From positions 131,434-195,433 of the forward strand of contig NZ_LUHJ01000068.1 in the NCBI RefSeq assembly GCF_001597745.1: a stretch of 64,000 nt of DNA, written 5' to 3'. The notes under the pieces were generated by a model. That model was not told the origin of the DNA. It did not search any database and saw only the letters and a list, made by a program, of their open reading frames with translations. This DNA comes from Anabaena sp. 4-3 (lineage in GTDB: Bacteria > Cyanobacteriota > Cyanobacteriia > Cyanobacteriales > Nostocaceae). The position numbers were made by a program, and so were the translations under genes. Shown here piece by piece: positions 17,837 to 27,604 of this stretch (within the stretch, counting starts at the first letter, position 1; every line of letters begins with the position of its first letter).

Positions 17837-17867
17837 AGTCAAAATTCAAAAATTTTGAATTTTGACT
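17837..17867. terminator. palindrome between FKBP and methyltransferase genes
   Basis: AGTCAAAATTCAAAA and TTTTGAATTTTGACT are exact 15-base arms around one A. AT-rich palindromes of this type occur elsewhere in the window (35268-35295; tail of the gene at 10833). It may terminate the FKBP transcript. Confidence 0.45.
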
Positions 17868-17915
17868 TGTTTGCTGCCCCATGCCCCATTTACTATGCCT
17901 AATCTCTAATTTAAA

Positions 17916-18635
17916 ATGTCTAAAAATCCTGCTCAAAGTCGTCTGTTTTCTGCAAATGCTCACTCTGATCAATGGCAACAGAGGTTAGGACAGGTAGCAT
18001 TACGCTTTAATAAACAGTATCAAAATCAATCTTTTGAACTGCCAGCAGAAGTGCAGGCGATGCCGATATTTCAAGAATGGGCTTCGGGGTTGTTGACAGG
18101 GAGACTGGTTTCGCCTTTCTGGGAAATTGCTAAACCGCAAAAAAATCAGCATTGTTTAGACATTGGTTGCGGTGTCAGCTTTTTAATCTATCCTTGGCGA
18201 GATTGGCAAGCATTTTTTTATGGGCAAGAAATCAGTAATATAGCCAGAGATACGCTGAATGCTCGCGGTTCGCAGTTGAATTCTAAGCTGTTTAAAGGTG
18301 TGGAATTGGGCGCGGCGCATCAATTAAATTATGCTCCAGGGCAATTTGATTTAGCGATCGCTACAGGATTTAGCTGCTATTTTCCCCTAGAATACTGGAA
18401 TATTGTCTTGGGCGAAGTCAAACGAGTCTTAAAACCCGGCGGACAATTTGTGTTTGATATCCTGAATTCCGCACAGCCTTTAGCAGAAGATTGGGCAGTT
18501 CTAGAAACTTATTTGGGTGCGGAAGTGTATCTAGAACCTGTCGCTGAATGGGAAAAAATAATTAAAGCTGCCGGTGGGAAGGTAGTGACACGGCAATCAG
18601 GAGAATTATTTGATTTGTATAAAGTGCGGTTTTAA
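17916..18635 (+). CDS. class I SAM-dependent methyltransferase
   Basis: 239 residues. A Rossmann-type methyltransferase domain starts near residue 85: CLDIGCGVSFLIYPWRDW (SAM-binding motif I), YGQEIS (acidic end of strand 2), FDLAIATGFSCYFP and VKRVLKPGGQFVFDILN (post I and III). The N-terminal 80 residues (QWQQRLGQVALRFNKQYQNQSFELPAEVQAMPIFQEWASGLL) are not a standard methyltransferase region and may bind the substrate. Substrate unknown. It is convergent with dnaB, with a 9-base gap. Confidence 0.78.
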   Translation: MSKNPAQSRLFSANAHSDQWQQRLGQVALRFNKQYQNQSFELPAEVQAMPIFQEWASGLLTGRLVSPFWEIAKPQKNQHCLDIGCGVSFLIYPWRDWQAFFYGQEISNIARDTLNARGSQLNSKLFKGVELGAAHQLNYAPGQFDLAIATGFSCYFPLEYWNIVLGEVKRVLKPGGQFVFDILNSAQPLAEDWAVLETYLGAEVYLEPVAEWEKIIKAAGGKVVTRQSGELFDLYKVRF

Positions 18636-18644
18636 CCACAGAAT

Positions 18645-20003
18645 TTAATAATTACCTGGTCTCGCTAAATTTTTAAACTTAGTAAATTGCGGATCAAATA
18701 ATAGTTTAACAGTCCCAGTGGGGCCGTTGCGGTGCTTGGCGATAATCACCTCGGCAATACCGCGATCAGGACTATCAGGATTATAATAATCATCTCGATA
18801 TAACATGATTACTAAATCCGCATCTTGTTCAATCGATCCCGATTCTCTTAAATCTGACAACATCGGACGCTTATTAGTGCGTGCTTCTACCCCACGACTT
18901 AGCTGTGAAAGTGCAACCACCGGGACGGATAACTCCCGCGCTAAACTTTTCAGAGAACGGGTAATTTTAGATAATTCTTGGACACGATTATCACCTGCAC
19001 CTTCCATCAATTGCAGATAATCTATTAAAATTAAACCTAATTCTGTATTTTGTTCTGCTTGCAGTCTTCGTGCCTGACTACGCATTTCTGTAATAGTTAT
19101 ATTGGGAGTATCATCAATAAAAATCGGCATATCTTCAAGAATCTGAATGGCATGAGTTAATTGTTCCCATTGATTCTGACTAATGCGACCACTCCGCAAA
19201 TAACTACTTTCAATTGCTGCTTCACTTGCTAATAAACGTTGTGCCAATTGTTCTCTAGACATTTCTAAGCTGAATATAGCTGTTGGTAGTCTTAAACTAC
19301 TAGCTATGTAGTGAGCTATATTCATAGAAAAGCTGGTTTTTCCCATTGCCGGCCTGCCAGCAACTATAATTAGGTCAGAACGCTGAAAACCACCGTTCAC
19401 CATTGAATCTAAATCATAAAATCCAGAGGATATGCCAGGTAAAGCGATACCTTGGTTACGTTCTTCAATATCTTGGAAGTTATTAATTAAAGCATCAGAT
19501 ATGTGGATTAATCCTGATTGGGGTTTTTCTTGGGTAACGCCAAATACTTTCTGTTCTGCTTTGTCGAGGACTACGGGTAACTCTGTTTCTGTCTCGTAAC
19601 CGAGTTGAACAACTTCATTTCCGGCTTTGATTAATTGCCGTCGCAAGTATTTTTCTACAACTAACCCGGCTAAGGCATCTATGTTGACTGCGGAAACTGT
19701 ACGGTCTAAAAGAGTTGCTAGTTTATTTCTACCACCTATTTTAGTGAGTAAGTCATGGTCAGCTAACCAACTGGTGACTGAGAGTAAGTCTGTGGGTTGC
19801 CCTTGTTGGTGTAGACGCAGTGCGGCTTGATAGATGTCTTTGTGCGCGCTAATGTAAAACATTTCCGGTTTGAGGCGATCGCTCACTCGATTAATCGCCT
19901 CTGGATCTAGTAAGATGCCTCCCAAAATTGCCTCTTCCGCCTCGATATTTTGGGGAGGTAGGCGATCGCTACCCAACGATGCAAAACTTAATTCTTCAGC
20001 CAT
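18645..20003 (-). CDS. dnaB: replicative DNA helicase DnaB
   Basis: 452 residues, full length for DnaB. The N-terminal primase-interaction domain (PPQNIEAEEAILGGILLDPEAI) is joined by a linker to the RecA-like ring ATPase: GRPAMGKTSFSMNIA (Walker A), LILIDYLQLM (Walker B), LSQLSRGVEARTNKRPMLSDLRESGSIEQDADLV (DNA-binding loop), and the C-terminal FDPQFTKFKNL. It unwinds DNA at the fork. No intein is inserted, although inteins are common in cyanobacterial dnaB. Gene rplI lies upstream on the same strand across a repeat-filled gap. Confidence 0.97.
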   Translation of the reverse strand: MAEELSFASLGSDRLPPQNIEAEEAILGGILLDPEAINRVSDRLKPEMFYISAHKDIYQAALRLHQQGQPTDLLSVTSWLADHDLLTKIGGRNKLATLLDRTVSAVNIDALAGLVVEKYLRRQLIKAGNEVVQLGYETETELPVVLDKAEQKVFGVTQEKPQSGLIHISDALINNFQDIEERNQGIALPGISSGFYDLDSMVNGGFQRSDLIIVAGRPAMGKTSFSMNIAHYIASSLRLPTAIFSLEMSREQLAQRLLASEAAIESSYLRSGRISQNQWEQLTHAIQILEDMPIFIDDTPNITITEMRSQARRLQAEQNTELGLILIDYLQLMEGAGDNRVQELSKITRSLKSLARELSVPVVALSQLSRGVEARTNKRPMLSDLRESGSIEQDADLVIMLYRDDYYNPDSPDRGIAEVIIAKHRNGPTGTVKLLFDPQFTKFKNLARPGNY

Positions 20004-20012
20004 AACCTATCC

Positions 20013-20180
20013 ATTGGGGATTGGGGATTAGGGATTGGAGATTGGGGATTGGGAAAGAAGAATTGGGGCAGGTTGCAGGGATGCACAGGGGAGAGAACTT
20101 TCCCCGTTTCTCCCTGCTCAGAGATCCCTTGCCTCCTCTGCTTCAAGAGGCTCCCTCTGCTCCCCTGCTCAAGAGCTTCT
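20013..20180. repeat. G-rich and C-rich intergenic repeats
   Basis: GGGGATT/GGGATTGGAG units at about 20013-20052 are followed by CTCCCTGCTC/CCCCTGCTC units at about 20098-20180, in the dnaB-rplI gap. These are non-coding and similar to blocks near 20827, 50990 and 59985. Confidence 0.6.
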
Positions 20181-20201
20181 TAACAGTCCCTAGTCCCTAG
20201 T

Positions 20202-20660
20202 TTAACTAGCCACTACTTGAATATTGATTTGCGCTGTGACTTCAGAGTGCAACTTAATATCTGCTTTGTAAGTACCCAACTTGCCAATATCTGGGATGCT
20301 AATACCACGACGATCTATTTCTTGGCCTGTCGCTGCTTGGATAGCATCAGCCACATCTTGAGTAGTGACAGTACCAAAAATCGCTTCGTTTTCACCAACT
20401 TGTTTGGCGATTGTCAAGTTGCCAACTTTTTCTAAAGCGGCTTTTTGTTCTTGTGCTTGTTGTTTGAGTTCTAATTGACGCTGCCTTTCGATTTCTCTAC
20501 GGCGTTCTACTTGCTTGAGAATACCTGGAGTAACATGAGTTGCCAAGTTCTGAGGCAGTAAATAATTCCGAGCATAGCCAGGAGCTACATCCACTAAGTC
20601 GCCAGATTTTCCTAGTTTACTGACATCCTGAGTTAAAACTAATTGTACGCGTTTCGCCAT
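20202..20660 (-). CDS. rplI: large ribosomal subunit protein bL9
   Basis: 152 residues from the ATG at 20660, which lies ahead of [38 protein letters not shown], the bL9 N-terminal RNA-binding domain. A long basic helix ([24 protein letters not shown]) links to the C-terminal domain ([15 protein letters not shown]...[25 protein letters not shown]). Length and order match bL9 well. An upstream ATG at 20759 adds 33 residues unlike any L9 and is rejected. AGGA precedes the chosen start. Confidence 0.95.
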   Translation of the reverse strand: MAKRVQLVLTQDVSKLGKSGDLVDVAPGYARNYLLPQNLATHVTPGILKQVERRREIERQRQLELKQQAQEQKAALEKVGNLTIAKQVGENEAIFGTVTTQDVADAIQAATGQEIDRRGISIPDIGKLGTYKADIKLHSEVTAQINIQVVAS

Positions 20661-20826
20661 GATTTTCTGTTTTTCCTGTAAAATCTCATTAACTTGGGTT
20701 GCAGCTGGATCATCTACATGAGTGTAGCTGTATCCCAAGCAGCTGTAACTATACCCCAAAGCTTACAGATCCTAGCGAAAGGTAGGGGGCGATCGCAACT
20801 ATTATCTGCGAAAAAATCTAAAAATG

Positions 20827-20912
20827 GGGATTGGGATTGGGGATTGGGTAGGCAAGGGAGCAGGGGAGCGGAAAAAGAAAAACTAATGACTAATGACTAA
20901 TGACTAATGACT
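20827..20912. repeat. GGGATTGG repeats and STRR heptamers
   Basis: GGGGATTGGGATTGG units (from 20827), a GGGAGCAGGGGAGCGG run, then ACTAATGACTAATGACTAATGACT heptamers at about 20882-20912, immediately after the gloB stop. No coding content. Confidence 0.65.
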
Positions 20913-20917
20913 CGTAA

Positions 20918-21691
20918 CTAAAACATATCCTTCATTCCCCGAATTCGCGCAAAGGTTTGCACTGGATCACTACTGTTAGCTGCTAATTGTAGTGCTGGTT
21001 GTTCCCAACGTAAAAAGGGATTGGTCAGCTTTTCTATCCCTAACAGTGACGGTACTGTAGCTTCTTGGCGACTGCGTTGTGTTTTCACTTCATAAATGCG
21101 TTTTTGTAGTTCGGTATTATTACCATCTACTGTCAGGGCAAACTGTAAATTTTTTAACGTGTATTCGTGGGCGCACCACACACGGGTATTATTTGGTAAA
21201 GACCTGAGTTTAGTTAAAGATTCCACCATTTGTGCAGGTGTTCCCTCAAATAAGCGACCACAACCACCAGCAAACAGGGTGTCACCACAAAATAATTCTC
21301 CTGGTTCGTCGGCTGTTTCCGGTGGAAAGTAGTAAGCAATATGAGCGCGGGTATGGCCAGGGACAAAGAAAACCTCAGCTACTCGATCAGCAAACTTGAC
21401 GCGATCGCCTTGTTGCAAAAACACCTGTTGTCCTGGTATTCTCCCTTGATCTTCCGCACCACCATAAACTTTTACTTGCGGAAATTTTTGCATTAACTGC
21501 TGATTACCACCTACATGATCATGGTGGTGATGTGTATTAAAAATTGCCACTAATTCCGCATTTAATTGTGCCAGTTGCTTGAGAACTGGTTGAGACTCTG
21601 CCGGATCTACAACAGCCGCAATATTTTGTTTATGGTCATGTAGCAGGAATATATAGTTGTCTGAGAGTGCCTCAAGACGGATAATCTGCAT
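20918..21691 (-). CDS. gloB: hydroxyacylglutathione hydrolase (glyoxalase II)
   Basis: A 257-residue metallo-beta-lactamase-fold thiolesterase that hydrolyses S-lactoylglutathione in methylglyoxal detoxification. The start region [17 protein letters not shown] is diagnostic. The metal ligands are in [13 protein letters not shown], and later ones in [34 protein letters not shown] and [12 protein letters not shown]. The C-terminal glutathione-binding region ends [15 protein letters not shown]. All catalytic residues are present. Confidence 0.95.
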   Translation of the reverse strand: MQIIRLEALSDNYIFLLHDHKQNIAAVVDPAESQPVLKQLAQLNAELVAIFNTHHHHDHVGGNQQLMQKFPQVKVYGGAEDQGRIPGQQVFLQQGDRVKFADRVAEVFFVPGHTRAHIAYYFPPETADEPGELFCGDTLFAGGCGRLFEGTPAQMVESLTKLRSLPNNTRVWCAHEYTLKNLQFALTVDGNNTELQKRIYEVKTQRSRQEATVPSLLGIEKLTNPFLRWEQPALQLAANSSDPVQTFARIRGMKDMF

Positions 21692-22106
21692 TGGCTCTAC
21701 TCCCTCACTGGATAACAGTTTATATTTATTAACGATTCTTTATCCCAGTAATTAATTAATTTCTTCACAAAAGCCATATCAACTACGGATATATTTTCTT
21801 GATTACAGCTTAACTCTTTATCAACGATCATAATACACAACCGTACTTACACTGAAAATGTACTCACACACAACAAAGAATATCTTGATTTATCAGTAAA
21901 ACTGCTCTGGGAATAACTATAAATCCAAAGTTAAATTTGTTTTGTGCTTTTTAGCACCCCCAACCCCCAAGAAATTATGTACAAAAAAACACTACGTAGT
22001 ATTTTTTAGTGAAAATTTTACATAGTTTTTCAATTGTTACATATATCTTCTTGTTCACTAAAGAAGCAAATTTCGCTATCAAACTTGGTCTTGAAAGAAA
22101 AAATAT
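21692..22106. other. intergenic region with a palindrome
   Basis: A 415-base gap upstream of both gloB (minus) and the gene at 22107 (plus). It contains ACTACGTAGT at 21991-22000 between A-rich and T-rich flanks, which could form a terminator-like hairpin or an operator. Nothing else recognised. Confidence 0.3.
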
Positions 22107-22340
22107 ATGAGTAGTTACCAAAGCGACATCTACACTTACAGTGAGCATCCATCAGAGGTGCAAGTCAAGAAACTTGCGGATAAAATTTTACGCTCTGGTA
22201 AAATCAGTCCTCAAGACTACGAATTGTTTACCTCTACAGCTTTCAATAACGGTGATGACATAAGTGACGGCAAGCGTCGTCAAATTAATCGTATTTTTGA
22301 CCAAATCCAAATGGGGCAACTTAAATTAGTCAACTGGTAA
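22107..22340 (+). CDS. small conserved hypothetical protein
   Basis: 77 residues, soluble, acidic N terminus. A helical core (VQVKKLADKILRSGKISPQDYELFTSTAF) resembles a short helical repeat, followed by DDISDGKRRQINRIFDQIQMGQLKLVNW. Not recognised beyond resemblance to small proteins present in many cyanobacteria. The ATG at 22107 is preceded by GAAAGAAAAAAT, a weak ribosome-binding site. A hairpin ATGCTGG-TTGAG-CCAGCAT follows the stop at 22355-22373. Confidence 0.6.
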   Translation: MSSYQSDIYTYSEHPSEVQVKKLADKILRSGKISPQDYELFTSTAFNNGDDISDGKRRQINRIFDQIQMGQLKLVNW

Positions 22341-22583
22341 TTCCAATGATGTTGATGCTGGTTGAGCCAGCATACACTTCAGTTAGAAACAAAGCTAACT
22401 CAAATATTCTCATGGATGAGGCTATTTTGATGACTATAGCCTTGACAGTCAAAAAAATATGATACAATTTACACAGATATTTAAAAATATCAGTATTATT
22501 ACGGAGGATATATTTAATTAAAATTAACCAAACAACTTCATAATCCCTAACACAATCAACAAAAGTCAAAATTTAGAATTTAA

Positions 22584-22612
22584 AAAACTCTACCCAGGCA
22601 AAATAGAGTTTT
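22584..22612. terminator. AT-rich hairpin before the glycan cassette
   Basis: AAAACTCTA (22584-22592) pairs with TAGAGTTTT (22604-22612). It lies in the 449-base gap before the glycosyltransferase at 22790 and may block read-through into the cassette. The rest of the gap holds no visible gene. Confidence 0.45.
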
Positions 22613-22789
22613 AGATCACTAATATATAAGACTTGTTGTGCCTCAAGTTCGGCTTGGTTTTCCACAAATATTCATCCGTCAGTCACACACAATAAGCCAG
22701 ATGAATTCTGACTTTTGATTGGCGAATTATAGACCAAAAAAATTAATCGCTATTGTAATTACATTAAACTATCACGGAAATATAAAATC

Positions 22790-23989
22790 GTGAAGCTACA
22801 GGAGAATAAATCCCAGTTGAAGATTTCCATAGTTGTCAGTGACTTATCCATTGCTGGTGCAGGAAGGTGGGGAGGTGGTTCTGTTCGTTCCTTTCTACTG
22901 GCTCAAGCACTACAGAAGCTGAACTATCAAGTCGAGATTTTAGGATTTGTTTTTGGTGAGACAGCAGCAGTATTTCCGCCATCTGCAATTCAGATAAATC
23001 AATTTATAGGTCATAAATACCCAAAATTTTTATTGTCGGCGGCTCAACTTTTAAAAAAACTGGATGGTGATATTATTTATGCGATGAGACCTAAACCCAC
23101 AACTTTAGGTTTATCCTTATGGCACAAAATCAGAAAACATCGGCCTGTAATTTTAGATATCGATGATTGGGAACTCAGTTGGTATGGTGGCGAAAAGTGG
23201 CAGTATAACCCCTCTTTAAAGCAACTTTATCGAGACATTTTCAAACCGGATGGTGCGTTACGCAATCCCGATCATCCCCTATATTTAAAATTTGTGGAAG
23301 GGATGTCATCACAAGCTGATGCAATCACCATTCACACAAAGTTTTTACAAGAACGTTTCGGTGGGATTTATGTCCCCAATGGCAAAGATACTGATTTATT
23401 TAATCCTACACATTATGATGCAGAAAAAAGTCGAGCCTATTATGGTTTGTCAGGCTACAAAATTTTAATGTTTCCCGGTGCGCCTAGACCATATAAAGGT
23501 GTAGAAGATGTGCTAATGGCGTTGGATATACTCAACGAACCTGACTTAAAACTGGTGATTGTGGGTGGTAGCCCTTACGATGACTATGATACTCAACTCA
23601 CGGAAAAATGGGGGCGTTGGATTATCAAACTGCCAAAGTATCCGCCTACAGAAATGCCGAAAATTGTAGCGGCTGCACATCTGATTGTTGTTCCCCAAAG
23701 GAATACATCGGCGGCTTTAGCGCAATTCCCCTTGAAATTAACTGATGGTATGGCAATGGCAAAGCCAGTTTTGGCAACACGAGTTGGTGATATTCCCGAA
23801 ATTGTCGGTAATACTGCTTACTTAGTAGAGCCTGCTTGCCCTGAACAAATGGCAACAGAAATTAAATTGATATTTCAAGATTTAGAAGCAGCTAACGAGC
23901 GAGGTCGTCAAGCTAGAATAAGATGTATAGAAAAATACAGTATAGATGCTATGGCTTCTACTTTACAATCAGTGATTACTAATTTGTAG
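22790..23989 (+). CDS. glycosyltransferase family 4
   Basis: A 399-residue GT-B glycosyltransferase. Near the N terminus it has SIVVSDLSIAGAGRWGGGSVRSF, a donor or acceptor loop. The acceptor domain continues with VILDIDDWELSWYGG. The C-terminal domain has KILMFPGAPRPYKGVEDVLMALDIL, VIVGG, then DIP/AHLIVVPQRNTSAALAQFPLKLTDGMAMAKPVLATRVGDIPEIV with the Glu of the EX7E-like motif region altered. The start is GTG at 22790. It begins a plus-strand series of seven genes that seems to make and export a glycan. Sugar and acceptor unknown. Confidence 0.85.
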   Translation: MKLQENKSQLKISIVVSDLSIAGAGRWGGGSVRSFLLAQALQKLNYQVEILGFVFGETAAVFPPSAIQINQFIGHKYPKFLLSAAQLLKKLDGDIIYAMRPKPTTLGLSLWHKIRKHRPVILDIDDWELSWYGGEKWQYNPSLKQLYRDIFKPDGALRNPDHPLYLKFVEGMSSQADAITIHTKFLQERFGGIYVPNGKDTDLFNPTHYDAEKSRAYYGLSGYKILMFPGAPRPYKGVEDVLMALDILNEPDLKLVIVGGSPYDDYDTQLTEKWGRWIIKLPKYPPTEMPKIVAAAHLIVVPQRNTSAALAQFPLKLTDGMAMAKPVLATRVGDIPEIVGNTAYLVEPACPEQMATEIKLIFQDLEAANERGRQARIRCIEKYSIDAMASTLQSVITNL

Positions 23990-24094
23990 ATGTTGATAGT
24001 ACAAGAAGATGATTGCTGGCAAAGAAATTAGAAATTAATCCCAGGCTTAAAGGTTTATTTCCCAAAAATCCACCACTGTTACCTAAATAATTAA

Positions 24095-26344
24095 ATGTCT
24101 ACCAGGAGCCTACTACTAAAATTTGCGAAACCCTACCCAGGGTTAGTGATGCTGACAATATTATTAGGATTTTCTGGAGCTTTATTTAATGGGGTGAGTA
24201 CGGCTCTGATTGTGCCAGTAATTTTAAGAATAGTGGGGCAATCAGTAGACTTAAAAGGCTCTCCGGCTTTACTCCAAGCTATCATGACTCCATTTGATCA
24301 AGTTCCAGAAAACTACCGCATTGGAGTAATGGCGGGAGCAATTATTTTCACAATTACCTTAAAAAACTTAGCTACATATTTTAGTTCATTAGTATCGAAA
24401 ACTTTAACCCGTAGACTAACATCGGATATCCGGGAAGAAGGAATAAATTTATTACTAAATATTGATATAGATTACTATGCGAAAACAAAAGTTGGTGATA
24501 TCATCAACCTTTTGGGTGGAGAAATTGGACGTGCTGCCACTTCTATAGGGAATGCAATTAAATTATTTGTCCTGATTGCTACTATTTTAGTTTTTATAGG
24601 TTTGTTATTGTCAATTTCTTGGCAATTAACTATAGCTGCCACAATCTTGCTGTCATTGGTGACGTTGATTAATCAATCTGTAGTTGCGCGTTCTCGGAAG
24701 TTTGGCAAGCAGCTAAGTGAAATGTCAAAAGCCTATTCTATCTCAGTGCTGGAAACACTCAATGGTATTCGTTTAGTCAAAACTACAGGCAACGAAAACA
24801 GAGAATATGAAAAGCTGAAACAGTTAATTCATGAGCGGGAAAAAGCAGATTTTAATTCTCAAGCAAATTCCGAATTAATCGGGCCAGTCAGTGAAGTGAT
24901 GGGTATTACATCCCTGCTGTTCATTGTGTTTTTAAGTAAAACATTCTTTTCTGAACAAATTTCTGCTTTATCAGCTGTACTACTGACTTATTTATTAGTA
25001 TTACTGCGACTGTTACCCTTAGTTTCTCAGTTGAATAGTCTTCGGGGTAGCTTTGCTAATAATTCCCCCAGCGTCAAGATTATTAGTGAGTTTTTACGTC
25101 GTGATGATAAGCCATTCATGAGGAATGGTAATGTGATATACACAAAATTACAGGAGGGAGTGCATTTTAACTCTGTGTCATTTGCCTATCCAGGCAATGA
25201 GAAGTTAATACTCAAAGAGATAAATTTATATTTACCCCGTGGTACAACTTTAGCGTTAGTAGGGGGTTCTGGTGCTGGTAAATCCACATTAGCAGAGCTA
25301 TTACCCAGATTTTATGACCCCACCTCTGGCAATATTACTATTGACGGTAAAGATTTACGTGAATTTGATATTTCATCGTTGCGAAAGCGAATGGGAGTAG
25401 TTAGTCAAGATACTTTTCTTTTCAATGACTCAGTGCGAAATAATCTAGCCTATGGTGTCCGAGAAGCTACTGAAGACGAAATTATCATGGCTGCAAAGCG
25501 GGCAAATGCTTACGAATTTATTGAGAAATTACCACAAGGATTTGAGACAATCATCGGCGATCGCGGTGTGATGTTATCCGGTGGACAAAGACAAAGATTA
25601 GCGATCGCCCGCGCTTTGCTGCAAAACCCAGAAATCTTAATTTTAGATGAAGCTACCAGTGCTTTAGATACTGTTTCCGAACGTTTGGTACAGGAAGCTT
25701 TGGATGATTTGAGTCGTGATCGCACCACCTTAGTAATTGCTCACCGTCTTTCCACAGTCCAAAACGCTGATCAAATCGCCGTCTTAGATCAAGGAAAGGT
25801 AGTTGAAGTCGGAACCCACGAGCAACTTTTACAAAAAGGTGGTTACTACTCACATTTGTACTCAATGCAATTTTCTAGTAGTTCTGAATCTTCCGAAAAA
25901 AAGAGTAAGATATTAAGCCGGGTTTCTTATGAAATACGCACACAATTAAACTCGATGATGGGTTTACTCGGCCTCGTACTTGATGATTTGGTTGATCACC
26001 CTCAAGAACGCCAGGGATTAATTCAAGAATCGTACAAATCAGCCTGGAGAATTCTTAACACTATAGATATTTGTGATGATATTATCAATCAGCAAAATCA
26101 AGGATTATTGGTGGAATTAGATGAAGAAAACCGTAGTCGAATTACTAACTATTATCAAAAATTAAATCATATTTTTGTTGATATTCGCAATTGTATAAAT
26201 CCTCTAGTTAGCTGTCTTTGCAACCTCTTAGATAATGAAGTTTATTCCAGCGAAGAACAAAATAAACTAATTGGCCAAGCTTATGAATATACAACTTATC
26301 TCTTAAGTAACTTAGGCAAGCTTGAAAATAGTATCAATGGATAA
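24095..26344 (+). CDS. ABC exporter (membrane + ATPase) with a degenerate HisKA-like tail
   Basis: 749 residues, a half-transporter. Membrane helices fill about residues 15-310 (type-IV ABC exporter fold). The ATPase domain follows with LVGGSGAGKSTLAE (Walker A, about 389-400), the Q-loop VVSQDTFLF, LSGGQRQRLAIARALL (signature, about 493), LILDEATSALD (Walker B) and IAHRLS (switch His). After the usual end near 585 come about 160 extra residues. The segment KILSRVSYEIRTQLNSMMG resembles the H-box of a histidine-kinase DHp domain (usual form SHEIRTPLN), but Tyr612 stands where the phospho-accepting His would be, and no kinase ATPase domain follows. The rest of the tail is helical. The start codon lacks a clear ribosome-binding site. 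Confidence 0.88.
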   Translation: MSTRSLLLKFAKPYPGLVMLTILLGFSGALFNGVSTALIVPVILRIVGQSVDLKGSPALLQAIMTPFDQVPENYRIGVMAGAIIFTITLKNLATYFSSLVSKTLTRRLTSDIREEGINLLLNIDIDYYAKTKVGDIINLLGGEIGRAATSIGNAIKLFVLIATILVFIGLLLSISWQLTIAATILLSLVTLINQSVVARSRKFGKQLSEMSKAYSISVLETLNGIRLVKTTGNENREYEKLKQLIHEREKADFNSQANSELIGPVSEVMGITSLLFIVFLSKTFFSEQISALSAVLLTYLLVLLRLLPLVSQLNSLRGSFANNSPSVKIISEFLRRDDKPFMRNGNVIYTKLQEGVHFNSVSFAYPGNEKLILKEINLYLPRGTTLALVGGSGAGKSTLAELLPRFYDPTSGNITIDGKDLREFDISSLRKRMGVVSQDTFLFNDSVRNNLAYGVREATEDEIIMAAKRANAYEFIEKLPQGFETIIGDRGVMLSGGQRQRLAIARALLQNPEILILDEATSALDTVSERLVQEALDDLSRDRTTLVIAHRLSTVQNADQIAVLDQGKVVEVGTHEQLLQKGGYYSHLYSMQFSSSSESSEKKSKILSRVSYEIRTQLNSMMGLLGLVLDDLVDHPQERQGLIQESYKSAWRILNTIDICDDIINQQNQGLLVELDEENRSRITNYYQKLNHIFVDIRNCINPLVSCLCNLLDNEVYSSEEQNKLIGQAYEYTTYLLSNLGKLENSING

Positions 26345-26352
26345 AATGTAAT

Positions 26353-27558
26353 ATGAAAAAATCCCACAACAACTATATTTTTTTCGTGAACTCAGAGTTA
26401 CCCCAACCAGAAGCTCACCTTGTACAATCTACCAATGCAGCTAACGGAGCAGCTAATTTAGGTTATTCTACAGTTCTAGTTTATCCCCAAAAAGGATTAG
26501 CAGCAGTTAACCCTCTTTCTTTAGCTCGTCCTTTTCAACCACGAAAAATCGACTCAAAATTAATTAATTATTACAATCTTCAAGATAAATTAAAAGCTGC
26601 TCCTTTACCAATGCCTTGGCCAATTGATTATTTTAAGAGCAAATTTACCAACTCTAATACTATAGCTACTAAATATTATTTTCCTGTTCATATTATCCCC
26701 TACACCAAACTTGTACATAGTCGTAGCTGGAACTTTATCAAAGCAGCAATTAAAAATGGCATTCCAGCAATTTACGAACATCATCATCATGAAGATAAAC
26801 AATTTGAGCCAGAAATTGTGCATAACCCCCTGTTACAAATTACCGTAACAGTTGTAGAAACAGTCCGGGAAAGCATGATAAAAAACGGCATACCACCAGA
26901 AAAAGTAATTACATTACACAATGGTTTTAATCGTTTATTTATAGAGAGACAACCAGAAAAAGCTGCCATTTGGCGAGGAAAGTTATTGCAAGATGGCAGA
27001 AAGCATTTAGTAGTATATGCAGGAGCATTACAGAAATTTAAAGGAATTGATTTACTAATTGATGTTGCTAAAGAAATGCCCAATGTACAATTTGCTTGTG
27101 CAGGAGGTAAACCAGAGGAGGTGGAATACTATCAGCAATTGGTAAAAGATCAGCAAGTTAATAATTTGAAATTTTTGGGCTACGTCTTACATAATGATTT
27201 ACCCTCTCTGCTGCAAGCTGCGGACATTTTAGCTCATCCACATTGTTTAGGAAAAGCAGCAACTTTCACTTCTCCCCTGAAGCTATTTGATTATTTAGCC
27301 TCTGGTACTCCGATTGTTGCCACAAGAATTCCCTCATTAATTGAGTTTGAAAATACCCCGGCAGTTGCTGCTTGGTGTGAACCTGATAACCCTAGTCAAT
27401 TTGTAGCTTGTCTGCAACAGGTGTTAGAAACTCATCCTAGAAAGATAGATGGTTACGAGAAAATGATTGAGTTTGTCAAGCAATTTTCTTGGGAAAATCG
27501 CGCCGCTAAAATTCTCAGCCATGTTGATCAATCTTTGCTTCCTGCCATCACAGGATAA
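26353..27558 (+). CDS. glycosyltransferase family 4
   Basis: 401 residues, GT-B fold. N-terminal half: FVNSELPQPEAHLVQSTNAANGAANLGYSTVLVYP, then HIIPYTKLVHSRSWNFIKAA and EHHHHEDKQFEPEIV, a His-rich acceptor loop. C-terminal half: LVVYAGALQKFKGIDLLIDVAKEMPNVQFACAGG, LGYVLHNDLPSLLQAADILAHPH, PLKLFDYLASGTPIVATRIPSLIEF (nucleotide-sugar site). It begins 8 bases after the exporter stop, so the two genes are probably co-transcribed. Sugar unknown. Confidence 0.87.
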   Translation: MKKSHNNYIFFVNSELPQPEAHLVQSTNAANGAANLGYSTVLVYPQKGLAAVNPLSLARPFQPRKIDSKLINYYNLQDKLKAAPLPMPWPIDYFKSKFTNSNTIATKYYFPVHIIPYTKLVHSRSWNFIKAAIKNGIPAIYEHHHHEDKQFEPEIVHNPLLQITVTVVETVRESMIKNGIPPEKVITLHNGFNRLFIERQPEKAAIWRGKLLQDGRKHLVVYAGALQKFKGIDLLIDVAKEMPNVQFACAGGKPEEVEYYQQLVKDQQVNNLKFLGYVLHNDLPSLLQAADILAHPHCLGKAATFTSPLKLFDYLASGTPIVATRIPSLIEFENTPAVAAWCEPDNPSQFVACLQQVLETHPRKIDGYEKMIEFVKQFSWENRAAKILSHVDQSLLPAITG

Positions 27559-27604
27559 ATCAACCAACTCCATTTTAAGTATTCACTAATAACTCACCAG
27601 GAAA

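Noticed and set aside
18645-20003. intein in dnaB
   Set aside because: The frame is 452 residues with continuous DnaB motifs; no splicing block or endonuclease insert is visible.
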